From assembly GCA_947492105.1 (NCBI GenBank), contig CANLMN010000010.1, positions 1 through 64,000 of the forward strand: a DNA stretch of 64,000 nucleotides. Reading direction: 5' to 3'. Within the stretch, counting starts at the first letter, position 1. The number at the start of each line of letters is the position of its first letter. Made by a program: the position numbers and the translations under genes. This document shows positions 1 to 9,404 of this stretch, one piece after another. Source of the stretch: an uncultured Aquimarina sp. Lineage in GTDB: Bacteria > Bacteroidota > Bacteroidia > Flavobacteriales > Flavobacteriaceae. The notes under the pieces were generated by a model. It searched no databases and was not told where the DNA came from. It saw only the letters and a list, made by a program, of their open reading frames with translations.

Positions 1-170
1 CCGCTTTGAACAAACAAAACGTCCAAAAGACATTTTGAGTAAACTCAATGCTTTTGGACGTTTATTTGTATTCGTGAACTCAACGGGACAGAGTTCGAAC
101 TTTTTGAAGGAAGATATTAGCTTAATTCTCTCAAAATCAATGATTATGAATAATGCTTCCTCGCAACGAT
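1..170. other. Left edge, no gene assigned
   Basis: Downstream of the zinc ATPase gene. A plus-strand frame is open from base 2 to about 199 and could be the tail of a gene entering from outside the window. It runs through a terminator hairpin and resembles nothing I recognise, so I do not call it. The only structure I support here is the hairpin at 17-63. Confidence 0.4.
17..63 (-). terminator. Hairpin terminator of the metal operon
   Basis: A perfect 13-bp inverted repeat (AAACGTCCAAAAG at 17-29, CTTTTGGACGTTT at 51-63) encloses an inner repeat TTGAGT/ACTCAA. Read on the minus strand, the stem ends in GGACGTTTTGTTTG, a T-rich tail. It lies about 110 nt past the stop of the P-type ATPase, which fits an intrinsic terminator for the minus-strand metal genes. 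Confidence 0.65.
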
Positions 171-2138
171 TTAGTTCCACTTCATTTTCTGCAACCTGAC
201 AGCATTTAAAATAGCAAGCAAGGCAACACCTACGTCTGCAAAAACGGCTTCCCACATTGTGGCAAGTCCACCAGCTCCTAAAATGAGAACTATAATTTTT
301 ACGCCAAATGCTAAAACAATATTTTGCCAAACGATACTTCTGGTAGAACGGCCTATTTTTATGGAGCGAGCAATCTTTGAAGGTTGGTCGTTTTGAATAA
401 TCACATCGGCAGTCTCAATAGCAACATCGCTTCCTAAACCACCCATTGCCATACCAACATCACTTGCTGCCAGAACAGGTGCATCATTAATACCATCGCC
501 TATAAAAGCGACTGTTGTATCTGGTTGTGCTTTGAGTTTTTCTACTTCGTTGAGCTTATCTTCTGGCAACAAACCACCTTTTGCCCAATCGATGCCTAAT
601 TCTTTGGCGACTTTTTGTGTAATGGAATCTTTATCCCCAGAGAGCATTATGATTTTAGAAATACCAGCCTCGCGAATTTGCTTAATCGCTTGATGGGCAT
701 CTTCCTTCAGTTCATCTGCAATCGTTACGTAACCTGCAAATTTGCCATCTATTCCTACCATTACTATGGATTCCACAATAGTATCAGTTTCTGAAGGGAC
801 ATCAATGCTATTTGAAGTCATTAAAGCTATGTTTCCTACCAGCACGGTTTTTCCGTTTACGGTTCCTTTCAATCCTTTTCCCGCGATTTCAGTTACTTCG
901 GTTGCATCATAGTCGGCACCTTCGGCTTTGTATTCCATTATGGCTTTGGCGATGGGATGTGTAGATTGCTCTTCCATTGCCATTAGGTATTTCATAAAGT
1001 CCGCTTTCGCGAAAGCGGAATCATTTACAACTTCCTTAATTTTAAATACTCCTTTTGTAACCGTACCGGTTTTATCCATTACCACGGTATTCACCTTAGT
1101 CATTGCATCCAAAAATGATGCGCCTTTAAACAGGATTCCGTTGCGAGATGCAGCACCCAATCCACCGAAATATCCCAGCGGAATGGATATTACCAAAGCA
1201 CAAGGACAAGAGATAACTAGAAAGATTAAAGCTCGATATAGCCAGTCTCTGAACACATAATCATCTACAACGAAATACGGTAAAAAGGTCAGACCTATGG
1301 CTAAGAAAACTACAATAGGCGTGTAAACACGAGCAAATTTTCTAATAAACAACTCGGTTTTAGATTTACGAGCGGTGGCATTCTGCACCATATCTAGAAT
1401 ACGTGCGATAGAACTATCTTTAAATTCCTTGGTAGTTTCTACCTCAATAACTCCATCGAGATTGATGCTTCCTGCAAAGACAGATGCTCCTTTTTGAATA
1501 GTGTCTGGTTTGCTTTCTCCAGTAAGGGCTGCGGTATTAAAAGAGCCTTTATCTGAAAGCAAAATACCATCAAGAGGCACTTTTTCTCCCACGCGCACTT
1601 GAATTTTTTCGCCTATCTCAACAGTCTCAGGATTAACCGAAATGAAGTCGTCATTGCGATATACTAACGCCTCATTAGGTCGCACATCTAATAAAGCCTT
1701 GATATTTCCTTTTGCTCGGTTAACCGCTGCTTGTTGAAATAATTCGCCCACGGCATAAAACAACATTACAGCTACACCTTCTGGGTATTCTCCTATGGCA
1801 AATGCGCCCAAAGTTGCAATGGACATTAAAAAGAACTCCGTAAAGAAATCTCCATTCTTAATACTGTTCCAACCTTCTTTTATTACAGGGAAGCCAACAG
1901 GGATATACGCCACTGTATACCATACGATTCTCACCCATCCTTTGAAAAATGGTAGCGCGTCAAAATAATCAATTGCAATACCTATTATAAGCATTACAAA
2001 ACTGAAAATCGCCGGTAGATAAGTTTTCAAATTAGAAACTTCGTCTGGACTGCTGTGATTGTGTCCATCACCGTGACTATGCTCGCCCTTATGTTCGTTA
2101 GGGTCTATGTCGCGTAAATTTACTTTTTTCTTTTTCAT
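171..2138 (-). CDS. zntA: Heavy-metal P1B-type ATPase (Zn/Cd/Co/Pb exporter)
   Basis: An inner-membrane ATPase that pumps divalent soft metals out of the cytoplasm. In its 655 residues I see a His-rich N-terminus (about residues 14-32) in place of the usual HMA domain, the CPC metal-transport motif near residue 312, the phosphorylation motif DKTGT near 354 and the GDGIND hinge near 548. The Asp-containing last helices are typical of the ZntA/CadA subgroup rather than CopA. It is the last gene of the run CzcA, CzcB, CDF, Fur, SpoIIAA-like, ATPase and abuts the gene before it (stop at 2139). The dispersed palindrome is read as SAFAKAD near residue 376, in the nucleotide-binding domain. Metal specificity is inferred from family motifs and neighbours. 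Confidence 0.9.
   Translation of the reverse strand: MKKKKVNLRDIDPNEHKGEHSHGDGHNHSSPDEVSNLKTYLPAIFSFVMLIIGIAIDYFDALPFFKGWVRIVWYTVAYIPVGFPVIKEGWNSIKNGDFFTEFFLMSIATLGAFAIGEYPEGVAVMLFYAVGELFQQAAVNRAKGNIKALLDVRPNEALVYRNDDFISVNPETVEIGEKIQVRVGEKVPLDGILLSDKGSFNTAALTGESKPDTIQKGASVFAGSINLDGVIEVETTKEFKDSSIARILDMVQNATARKSKTELFIRKFARVYTPIVVFLAIGLTFLPYFVVDDYVFRDWLYRALIFLVISCPCALVISIPLGYFGGLGAASRNGILFKGASFLDAMTKVNTVVMDKTGTVTKGVFKIKEVVNDSAFAKADFMKYLMAMEEQSTHPIAKAIMEYKAEGADYDATEVTEIAGKGLKGTVNGKTVLVGNIALMTSNSIDVPSETDTIVESIVMVGIDGKFAGYVTIADELKEDAHQAIKQIREAGISKIIMLSGDKDSITQKVAKELGIDWAKGGLLPEDKLNEVEKLKAQPDTTVAFIGDGINDAPVLAASDVGMAMGGLGSDVAIETADVIIQNDQPSKIARSIKIGRSTRSIVWQNIVLAFGVKIIVLILGAGGLATMWEAVFADVGVALLAILNAVRLQKMKWN
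1001..1018. repeat. CGCTTTCGCGAAAGCG palindrome, copy 1
   Basis: Perfect palindrome inside the zinc ATPase gene, read in the AFAKA frame. Confidence 0.9.
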
Positions 2139-2495
2139 CTATTTTGATATCCAAATTTTTGCTTGTTCTTTATCTTTTAAATCGAAGTATTTTACTTCCG
2201 AGCTAGTGAAGAAATCGGTTGTCTTTGCTGCCCATTCCTGCCATTTTTCATTTCCAACGAATGCTATTTTCCCGTAATCCTTGATATGGGCTACATCAGT
2301 CTTGATGTCTTCCCAAAATCCTTTTATAGTATAGCCTTCAAAATCTTCCATTTCAAAATAAAAGTCCACTTTGCGACCTTTGTCGATGATTCGATGTATT
2401 TGTTTGTGAATGGTCTTTAAATTTTCTTCGTTCAATTTGCCTGAGAGCCTTGCTGCAATCAAGTTCTCTTTGTTCGTATCTATAAACTGTATCAT
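2139..2495 (-). CDS. SpoIIAA-like (STAS-fold) protein
   Basis: A 118-residue cytoplasmic protein with the length and pattern of the SpoIIAA-like family: an N-terminal MIQF strand, a central FYFEMEDFEGYT segment and a C-terminal segment ending DKEQAKIWI. Members are single-domain STAS-fold proteins of unknown role, often found beside transporters. It lies directly against the zinc ATPase and 57 bp from the Fur gene, so a link to metal stress is inferred from context only. No metal-binding motif is visible. Confidence 0.7.
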   Translation of the reverse strand: MIQFIDTNKENLIAARLSGKLNEENLKTIHKQIHRIIDKGRKVDFYFEMEDFEGYTIKGFWEDIKTDVAHIKDYGKIAFVGNEKWQEWAAKTTDFFTSSEVKYFDLKDKEQAKIWISK

Positions 2496-2552
2496 AACTT
2501 CTTATTTTTAAGTGTTCAAAGTACAAGTTTAAACCGTGCAACGGAAGTGCAA

Positions 2553-2969
2553 TTATCGTCCACTACATTTTTCGCATATTCCTTTAAGTACCAAGTTGGC
2601 ATCTTCGGCCACGTACCCATCAGGCAAATTGATATGTGGTATTTTATGCTCTGTCAGACATACGGTCTCATCGCAATTATGGCAATGAAAATGCAAGTGT
2701 AAATCTTGTTCTAATTCGCAATTACATCCAGGTTCACATAAAGCATACTTGGTAATGCCTGTGCCGTCTTCTATGTAATGTACGATTCCATTTTCTTCAA
2801 AAGTTTTTATGGTTCTGTAAAGCGTTGTGCGTTCCGCTTTCGCGAAAGCGGACTCAATATCTGTTAGTGCTACTGCAATTTCCTTTTCTGCCAAATATTT
2901 ATAAATCAAAATGCGCATCGCTGTAGGACGTACTTGATGATTTTCTAATGTTTTTTCTATTTCGGTCAT
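2553..2969 (-). CDS. Fur-family metal regulator (Zur-like)
   Basis: A 138-residue Fur-superfamily repressor. The N-terminal winged helix is visible (recognition region TTLYRTIKTFEENGIVHY), followed by the metal- and dimer-binding half with the HLHFHCHNC cluster and a C-terminal CEKC structural zinc site. Position within a Zn/Cd efflux operon suggests Zur-like control of the neighbouring genes. The dispersed palindrome inserts SAFAKAE just before the recognition helix, so the protein evidently tolerates extra residues there. The next gene, CDF, starts at 3604 and ends 2 bp before this one begins. The exact metal cannot be read from the sequence. Confidence 0.85.
   Translation of the reverse strand: MTEIEKTLENHQVRPTAMRILIYKYLAEKEIAVALTDIESAFAKAERTTLYRTIKTFEENGIVHYIEDGTGITKYALCEPGCNCELEQDLHLHFHCHNCDETVCLTEHKIPHINLPDGYVAEDANLVLKGICEKCSGR
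2833..2852. repeat. Dispersed palindrome, copy 2 (20 bp)
   Basis: TCCGCTTTCGCGAAAGCGGA, a perfect 20-bp palindrome inside the Fur gene, read in the AFAKA frame. Confidence 0.9.
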
Positions 2970-2971
2970 TG

Positions 2972-3604
2972 TTATTTCAGATTACTTTTTATTTTTTTTG
3001 CCTTCGATAAAGCTTCCCATCCTTCTTTTGCTGCGTATGGAACAATCAGCAGCGCAGCAATTGGGTCTGCCCACCACCAGCCTAACCAATTCACAAGTAG
3101 TAATCCTAATAAAACTACTACCGTTTGATAAAGGCAAATAAATGTATCCTTTGCATCAGCTTTTAGAGCTGGACTGTCCAATCTGTTACCATATTTCCTT
3201 TTGTAATAAATCAAAATGGGATTTACGATTAAGGATATTACTAATATCACAACTCCAATAGTTGACCAAGAAGCCGTTTCTTGACTTATTAATTTAGATA
3301 TGGAATCATAGGATATAAAGGCACAGATAAGCGCAAAGGATATAGCAATGACATAAAGCGTTATCATTTTTCGCGTTTCTACACTTTTCTCATCTATTCC
3401 TTTGATTTCGCCGTGCAACCGCCAGCCCAATGTTCCAGCACTTATTACCTCGATGGTGCTGTCAAGTCCCCAGCCAATTAAGGCAGAGCTGTTTGATGTA
3501 AATCCTGCGATAAGCGATACGACCACTTCAATGATGTCATAGATGACGTTCCATATCTGTAGGGTTCTGGCTTCTTTTAAATTTCTCTTCCTCGTTTTTT
3601 TCAT
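2972..3604 (-). CDS. Cation diffusion facilitator (CDF)-like transporter
   Basis: A 210-residue membrane protein with five or six hydrophobic segments. The CDF transmembrane core is visible: SSALIGWGLDSTIEV in helix 2 supplies the conserved Asp, and ALKADAKDTF together with WWADPIAALL in helices 5 and 6 supplies further Asp residues. It lacks the C-terminal cytoplasmic domain of full-length CDF proteins (about 300 aa), which matches the short 'cation transporter' subgroup common in Bacteroidota metal operons. It is expected to export Zn or similar ions by proton antiport. It lies between the CzcB and Fur genes with gaps of only 5 and 2 bp. Confidence 0.8.
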   Translation of the reverse strand: MKKTRKRNLKEARTLQIWNVIYDIIEVVVSLIAGFTSNSSALIGWGLDSTIEVISAGTLGWRLHGEIKGIDEKSVETRKMITLYVIAISFALICAFISYDSISKLISQETASWSTIGVVILVISLIVNPILIYYKRKYGNRLDSPALKADAKDTFICLYQTVVVLLGLLLVNWLGWWWADPIAALLIVPYAAKEGWEALSKAKKIKSNLK

Positions 3605-3609
3605 ATCTC

Positions 3610-4836
3610 CTAATGTGAGTGTTCTGTATCGCCTTTGTTCATTTCTGCCATAAGGTAATAGGAATTATTAAATGCAAAACGTGTTTTTGGACTTGGGGTT
3701 TCATAAAAACGTATCGCTATCCAGTCACCATCTTTTTCGCCAGTCATAACTTCTATGGGTGTAAAACTCCACGCATCGCCTTCCTTTTGCGATGTAAATA
3801 CATACGTCTTTCCAGCTTCTGTAACTACGGCGCTTTCTGGTAGTGCTATAGTCTGCTGGTTGTCAACTTCAATTTTACCTTTTATATACATTCCAGGTAT
3901 AAGACCGCCTTCTTTGTTCTCAATTTCAGCGTGAACGTGCACTGCTTTGGGATCTTGTTCGAAGGTCTGGCTGACTGAATAAATTTCGGCTTCCAGTTCT
4001 TTTCCTGGACGCGATTGAATACTAAAGCGCACTTTTTGTCCTTTCTTTACTTTATCTACATCTTTTTCAAAAACCATTAAATCTGCGTGTACGTGGTCTG
4101 TGTCTACTATTTCCATCAGATTGGTCTGTGGCTCTACATACTGCCCAGTTTTTATAAATACCTTTTCTACAACACCTGCAATGGGACTGCGTAATGCCAC
4201 ACGCTGGTAAATCGTACCATTGCGCACGCCACTTGCATTGATGTTGTACTGTCGCAATTGCGCTTCAAGGCCTTTTACCATTGCCGTAGATGCCTGATAG
4301 TCTGCGGTGGCCTTTTGATAATTCATACCAGATGCCACGCCAGCTTCATAAAGTCTTTTTTGACGTTCGTATTCTTGTTTTAAAAAAAGACTGTTGCTGT
4401 ATGCATTTAGGTAATCACTCTGTATCTGTATAATACTGGGATGTGAGAGGTATGCTACCGCTTGATTTTTTTTAACCTCGTCGCCTTCAATTACTTCTAT
4501 TGAAGCCACATTTGCTCCCGCAAGCGTGGTAATATTAGCTTCGTTTTGTGGTGGCACTTCAAGCGTTCCGTTTGCTTCTACGTAACCGCTCATATTGCGC
4601 TGCGCAAGAGTGTCAATTTCCATTTGTAAGGCTACAAACTGTTCTTGCGTAAGCATTACTGCTTGAGCCTCGCCTTCGGTATGGTTTTCTTCATCAGTTT
4701 CACCTTCAGAATGGTTTTTTTCTGTTTCAGAATGGGTGGCTTCATCGTGGCCATCTTCAGTTTTTGAGTCGCCACAACTGGTCAATAATAATGCTAGTAG
4801 CATCGTCGTAACAGGTATATATTTTATCGTTTTCAT
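3610..4836 (-). CDS. czcB: RND periplasmic adaptor lipoprotein (CzcB-like)
   Basis: The membrane-fusion subunit that links the inner-membrane pump to the outer-membrane channel. I use the ATG at 4836, 4 bp after the CzcA stop, because it opens a lipoprotein signal peptide (LLALLLTSC, lipobox Cys). An upstream start at 4866 would add about 10 polar residues. After the lipobox is a His/Glu/Asp-rich stretch (about residues 25-60) suited to metal capture, then barrel-sandwich halves around an alpha-hairpin, a beta-barrel and a membrane-proximal domain. About 408 residues is the normal family length. It is the partner of the CzcA fusion just upstream. Confidence 0.88.
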   Translation of the reverse strand: MKTIKYIPVTTMLLALLLTSCGDSKTEDGHDEATHSETEKNHSEGETDEENHTEGEAQAVMLTQEQFVALQMEIDTLAQRNMSGYVEANGTLEVPPQNEANITTLAGANVASIEVIEGDEVKKNQAVAYLSHPSIIQIQSDYLNAYSNSLFLKQEYERQKRLYEAGVASGMNYQKATADYQASTAMVKGLEAQLRQYNINASGVRNGTIYQRVALRSPIAGVVEKVFIKTGQYVEPQTNLMEIVDTDHVHADLMVFEKDVDKVKKGQKVRFSIQSRPGKELEAEIYSVSQTFEQDPKAVHVHAEIENKEGGLIPGMYIKGKIEVDNQQTIALPESAVVTEAGKTYVFTSQKEGDAWSFTPIEVMTGEKDGDWIAIRFYETPSPKTRFAFNNSYYLMAEMNKGDTEHSH

Positions 4837-4840
4837 CTTT

Positions 4841-7800
4841 TTAGTTTTGGAAATATTGTAGTTCAAACAAGGCTTTTAAATAATTATCGAGTGCGTCTAG
4901 CGCATCCATTTCAGTCTGGATGGCATCCCTGATGATTTGTGTGAATGCCGCATAGTCCAGCGCTCCTTCTTTATATGCCAGCAACGCACCCTTTCGCTGG
5001 TCTATGGCAAGCGGCAGCGCTTCGGTTTTATAGAAAAACCAAGTGTCCCGCCATCGCACATAATTTTGCATCGCTTGTGTATATTGAGATTGTAACTCAC
5101 TCTGTTTATAGGCTGCATCGGTTTCTGCAATCTGTGCATCCAGTTTTGCAGCTTTTGCGCGGCTGCGGACTGGGCCAGAAAACAGCGGAACGGTAATACC
5201 CGCTTGATAGGTGTAGAAACCGCTATTGCCATTTACTCGTTGCAGACCACCTTGCAGATTGAATTTGGGCAATAGATTTGCCCTTGTTGCCTCATAGTTT
5301 GCCTGTGCTTCGTCTATACGCTTTCGCGAAAGCGATAATTCGGGATGATCATTCAATATTTCAACTGTCTCTATAATCGAAATTTCATCAGCTTCCAATT
5401 CATCAGTAACGGTGTACATCGTATCTGGTGTCAACCATAGGTTGAGTTTTTGAAGAGCGATGAAATAGTCTGTTTCTGCCTGTTGAAATTTATTATTGAC
5501 CCGCAAAGCTTGATTGCGCGCAGCATCATATTCCAGTCTTGAAATGGCTTCCACTTCATAATTGAGTTCTACAGATTGTGCAAACTGATTGTAAATACTG
5601 TCCAATTCTCGGTACAAGAGGAACTTCTTTTTTGCCTGAAAACCTTCTGACCAGGCTTTTTTAACTTCCCGTTCTACCAGGATTTTAGAAAGGTCAAATG
5701 CCGTTTGTGCCAACTCGATCCGTTGTTGTTGTAAACGTTCCTTGGCACCTATTCCCAGTAGATCAATATTCTGCTGTCCGATGCCTATCAAGGTATAAAT
5801 GCCCTGACCATTGGCTACTTCCTCACCACCAGTAAATACCTGTGTATTTCCGAAATCATAAGCATTGCCTGTGAGTGCATTCTGTCTTTCAATTTCGAGT
5901 TGGCTCGTTTTAAGTACAGGGTAATTCTCTTTGGCAATTTCAACCGCTCGTGATAGTGTGATGGGTATGATACTGTCCTGAACAATACTATCCTGCAAAG
6001 GTGCTTGTGATTGTTTCGCTTTTTCTTCGACTGCTCTCTGGGCAGATGCCCAAGAGGTACCACCTAACATAAAACCAAGTATCAAAATTGTAGTCAACGC
6101 TTGCGTATTAAACGAACCAATCTTTTTCTGGTCTTTGCGCTCGCGTCTCTTTTCTATAAACGTATAGAGCACGGGAAGAACGACCAACGTGAGTAGCGTC
6201 GCTGTAAGCATACCACCGATAACCACTGTAGCTAGTGGTTGCTGCACCTCTGCACCAGCAGATGTGGAAAACGCCATAGGTAAAAAGCCAAAGATATCTG
6301 TAGTAGCCGTGAGCATAATGGGACGAATACGTTCTTTAGTCCCTTTAAATATTCTATCCTTTATACTTACGACACCTTCTTCTTTTAAAGAATTGAATCG
6401 GTTAATAAGTACCAGCCCGTTGAGAACTGCGACACCGAATAGCACAATAAATCCTACACCCGCCGAAATACTAAAAGGCATATCTCTCAACCATAAGGCA
6501 AACACACCGCCGATGGCCGCCAAGGGTATCGCGATGTAAATCATTAAAGATTGTGAAAAGGATTTTAGAGCAAAGTACAGCAGTATGAATATTAAAAACA
6601 GAGCGATAGGCACAACGATTATCAAACGATCCTTTGCACTTTGCAGATTCTCAAATTCGCCACCATAGGTAATATAATAGCCCGATGGCAGATCCAGTTC
6701 TTCATCTAATCTTTTCTGAATGTCTTTTACTACAGATTCCACATCCCTTCCTCGAGCATTTACACCTACATAGGTTCTTCTATACGTATTGTCACGTGAG
6801 ATTTGCATAGGTCCAGGCACGTATTCAATCTCGGCTATTTCGATAATGGGCACTTGATTTCCATCCTTAAGATCGATATACATATTGCGCAGGTCATCAA
6901 TACTTTTTCTATGGCTTTCATCAAATCGTACCACGAGGTCAAATCGTTTCTCGCCCTCAAAAATGACACCAGCCGTACCACCTGCAAATGCAGTACTTAT
7001 GTAATCATTTACTTTTTGAATATCCAGTCCATATTGCGCCATTTTATCTCGCCTAAATTTTACGGTCATCTGTGGTAATCCAGCTGTACGTTCTGCACTC
7101 ACATCGCCAGCACCAGGAACAGTCTGTATAATAGCTGCCATTTCCTGAACCTTTTTTGACAATACCTCTAAATCTTCGCCATAAAGCTTTACCGCAATGT
7201 CTTCTCTCACACCTTCTAAAAGCTCGTTAAACCGCAGCTCTACAGGTTGAGTAAATACTAAATTCACACCCACGAGTTCTTCATTCAATTTATCTCTAAT
7301 GGCATCTATCAAAGCTTCTTTAGTAGAGGCGGTTGTCCAGTCATCCATATCCTTATTAAGGATGATGTACATATCTGCAATGTCCATAGGCATAGGATCT
7401 GTAGGAATATCTGCTACACCTATACGTGCTGTGACTGTTTTAATTTCAGAGAAATTATCTAATAGAATGTTTTCTATTTTTTTGGAAACTTCAATGGATT
7501 CTGACAGCGAACTTCCTGGTCTTATGAGGGCCTGCATTGCTAGATCTCCTTCATCGAGCTGCGGCACAAATTCTCCACCCATATTAGAAAAGATAAAACC
7601 TGCGATGACAAGTAAAACTGCCGCGGCTGATAAAACGATTAGTTTCAGCTTAAGTGCTCCCTTTAACAATGGCATATATGCACTATGAACAGCACCTATT
7701 ATTTTATCACTTATTTTTTCGAGCCAGCGCTCAAACCTACCGAACCAGTTTTTGGTATTTTGTACTGGTTTCATAAAAAGCGCAGACATCATAGGCACAT

Positions 7801-9286
7801 AAGTAAGACAAAGAATAATGGCACCTATCATTGCAAACCCAAAGGTGTATGCCATAGGTTTGAACATTTTACCTTCTACACCTGTAAGAAAAAGTATGGG
7901 TGTAAAAACTATGAGAATAATGATTTGTCCAAAAAAAGCAGAACCCATCATTGTGCTTCCCGCTTCATAGGCTACTTTATCCATTATGTCTTGATTGAAT
8001 TTTAACTTGCCAGACCTAATTCGTTTTTGGATCTCATACACCGTTCCTTCTATAATAATCACTGCACCATCTATGATGATTCCAAAATCAATAGCTCCCA
8101 AACTCATTAAGTTTGCCCATACATTAAACTGCTTCATCAGGATAAAGGCAAAAAGTAAGGACAGTGGTATGGTCGTAGCTGTTATGATTCCGCCTCTTAA
8201 ACTACCCAGCAATAAAACAAGGGCAAAAATCACAATCAAGGCACCTTCTAGTAAATTGGTTTTAACCGTATCTGTAGTTCTCGCAATTAGTTCGCTACGA
8301 TCAATTATTGGGGCGATGCTTAGTCCTTTTGGCAGGGATTTTTCAATTTCTGCCATACGATTCTTCACATTTTGAATGACTGCATTAGGATTAGAACCCT
8401 TAAGCATCATTATAATACCGCCAACAGCTTCCTTACCGTCCTGTGTAAATGCACCATAACGCACTTGATTCCCAAAATGGACACGCGTTGCCACATCTCC
8501 AATAGTTATAGGAATATTACCTTCATTAGTAATCGAGATATTCTTAATGTCCTCCAAAGAGCGAATTAGACCTTCGCCTCTTATGAAATTTGACATTTTA
8601 TTTTTTTCTATATAGGCGCCACCAGTATTGACATTGTTCATAGCAAGAGATTCATACACTTGTGAAATGCTGATGCCCATACTGTTTAACTTCTCTGGAT
8701 CTACAGCAACCTCGTACTGTTTAATACTACCGCCATAAGAGTTAACTTCTACCACACCTTCCAGCAAAGTAAGTTGTCTTTTGATAACCCAGTCCTGCAC
8801 GGTGCGCAGTTCCATAGGCGAATACTTAGTTTCAAAACCTTCTTCTGGTTTTATGGTGTATTCATAAATTTGACCTAACCCAGTGGAAATAGGACCCATA
8901 GACGGACTTCCAAATTTTTCAGGAATGGATTCGCTCAATTCATTAAGTTTTTCCCCTACCAGCTGTCGAGGAAGATAAGTCCCCATATCGTCTTCAAAAA
9001 CGATAGTTACTACAGAGAGTCCAAAACGTGAGATAGATCGTATTTCGGTAACGCCTGGCAAATTACCCATAGATAATTCTACCGGATAGGTTACAAACTG
9101 CTCGATATCTTCCGTTCCCAGATTGGGCGATTGTGTGATGACCTGTACCTGGTTATTAGTAATATCTGGCACAGATCCAAGATTTACTGTTGCCATAGAC
9201 CAAATACCGACTCCTATAAGAGTTAAGGTAAACAAGCCAATAATAAATTTATTATTGATTGAAAAATCAATGATTTTATTAATCAT
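4841..9286 (-). CDS. czcA: CzcA-type RND pump fused to a TolC-like outer-membrane channel
   Basis: A 1481-residue fusion. Residues 1 to about 1040 are a heavy-metal RND antiporter: an N-terminal helix, two large periplasmic loops, and helix 4 with the charged cluster GAIDFGIIIDGAVIIIE used for proton relay in CusA/CzcA proteins. After the last pump helix and a basic RRERKDQKK linker comes a hydrophobic segment ending in ASAQ that resembles a signal peptide, then about 400 residues with two TolC-type coiled-coil repeats (SRAVEIAKENYP and LSLSRKRIDEAQANYEA). Such fusions are known in Bacteroidota. The channel half may be released by signal peptidase, which is inference. The palindrome is read as LSRKR in the channel half (5319-5334). 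Confidence 0.9.
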   Translation of the reverse strand: MINKIIDFSINNKFIIGLFTLTLIGVGIWSMATVNLGSVPDITNNQVQVITQSPNLGTEDIEQFVTYPVELSMGNLPGVTEIRSISRFGLSVVTIVFEDDMGTYLPRQLVGEKLNELSESIPEKFGSPSMGPISTGLGQIYEYTIKPEEGFETKYSPMELRTVQDWVIKRQLTLLEGVVEVNSYGGSIKQYEVAVDPEKLNSMGISISQVYESLAMNNVNTGGAYIEKNKMSNFIRGEGLIRSLEDIKNISITNEGNIPITIGDVATRVHFGNQVRYGAFTQDGKEAVGGIIMMLKGSNPNAVIQNVKNRMAEIEKSLPKGLSIAPIIDRSELIARTTDTVKTNLLEGALIVIFALVLLLGSLRGGIITATTIPLSLLFAFILMKQFNVWANLMSLGAIDFGIIIDGAVIIIEGTVYEIQKRIRSGKLKFNQDIMDKVAYEAGSTMMGSAFFGQIIILIVFTPILFLTGVEGKMFKPMAYTFGFAMIGAIILCLTYVPMMSALFMKPVQNTKNWFGRFERWLEKISDKIIGAVHSAYMPLLKGALKLKLIVLSAAAVLLVIAGFIFSNMGGEFVPQLDEGDLAMQALIRPGSSLSESIEVSKKIENILLDNFSEIKTVTARIGVADIPTDPMPMDIADMYIILNKDMDDWTTASTKEALIDAIRDKLNEELVGVNLVFTQPVELRFNELLEGVREDIAVKLYGEDLEVLSKKVQEMAAIIQTVPGAGDVSAERTAGLPQMTVKFRRDKMAQYGLDIQKVNDYISTAFAGGTAGVIFEGEKRFDLVVRFDESHRKSIDDLRNMYIDLKDGNQVPIIEIAEIEYVPGPMQISRDNTYRRTYVGVNARGRDVESVVKDIQKRLDEELDLPSGYYITYGGEFENLQSAKDRLIIVVPIALFLIFILLYFALKSFSQSLMIYIAIPLAAIGGVFALWLRDMPFSISAGVGFIVLFGVAVLNGLVLINRFNSLKEEGVVSIKDRIFKGTKERIRPIMLTATTDIFGFLPMAFSTSAGAEVQQPLATVVIGGMLTATLLTLVVLPVLYTFIEKRRERKDQKKIGSFNTQALTTILILGFMLGGTSWASAQRAVEEKAKQSQAPLQDSIVQDSIIPITLSRAVEIAKENYPVLKTSQLEIERQNALTGNAYDFGNTQVFTGGEEVANGQGIYTLIGIGQQNIDLLGIGAKERLQQQRIELAQTAFDLSKILVEREVKKAWSEGFQAKKKFLLYRELDSIYNQFAQSVELNYEVEAISRLEYDAARNQALRVNNKFQQAETDYFIALQKLNLWLTPDTMYTVTDELEADEISIIETVEILNDHPELSLSRKRIDEAQANYEATRANLLPKFNLQGGLQRVNGNSGFYTYQAGITVPLFSGPVRSRAKAAKLDAQIAETDAAYKQSELQSQYTQAMQNYVRWRDTWFFYKTEALPLAIDQRKGALLAYKEGALDYAAFTQIIRDAIQTEMDALDALDNYLKALFELQYFQN
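5319..5334. repeat. CGCTTTCGCGAAAGCG palindrome, copy 3
   Basis: Perfect copy inside the TolC half of the pump fusion, read in the LSRKR frame. Confidence 0.9.
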
Positions 9287-9404
9287 TTAATTGTGGTATT
9301 AATTCAGTTAATAAATGGGTGTACGCTTTCGCGAAAGCGAAAACAAATAATATCTCCCAAAGGGAAACATCACAACAGGATATAGCTATCCTATAAAAAC
9401 TGAA
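9287..9404. promoter_or_regulatory. Intergenic leader of the CzcA operon
   Basis: 118 bp between the DUF6660-type gene and the CzcA fusion, probably carrying the promoter of the CzcA-to-ZntA run. It contains palindrome copy 4 (9324-9339) and an inverted repeat AGGATA-TAGC-TATCCT at 9377-9392, a possible operator for the Fur-family protein. I see no clean TAnnTTTG box, so the promoter assignment rests mainly on position. Confidence 0.4.
9324..9339. repeat. CGCTTTCGCGAAAGCG palindrome, copy 4 (intergenic)
   Basis: Perfect copy about 40 bp upstream of the CzcA start codon, outside any gene. Confidence 0.9.

Noticed and set aside
1-199. Plus-strand frame open from the left edge
   Set aside because: It crosses a terminator hairpin and overlaps the end of the zinc ATPase gene. 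No recognisable residues.
928-1260. Plus-strand open frames across the metal genes
   Set aside because: They lie opposite clear family proteins and show no domain or signal. Many such frames across 1-25 kb are shadows.
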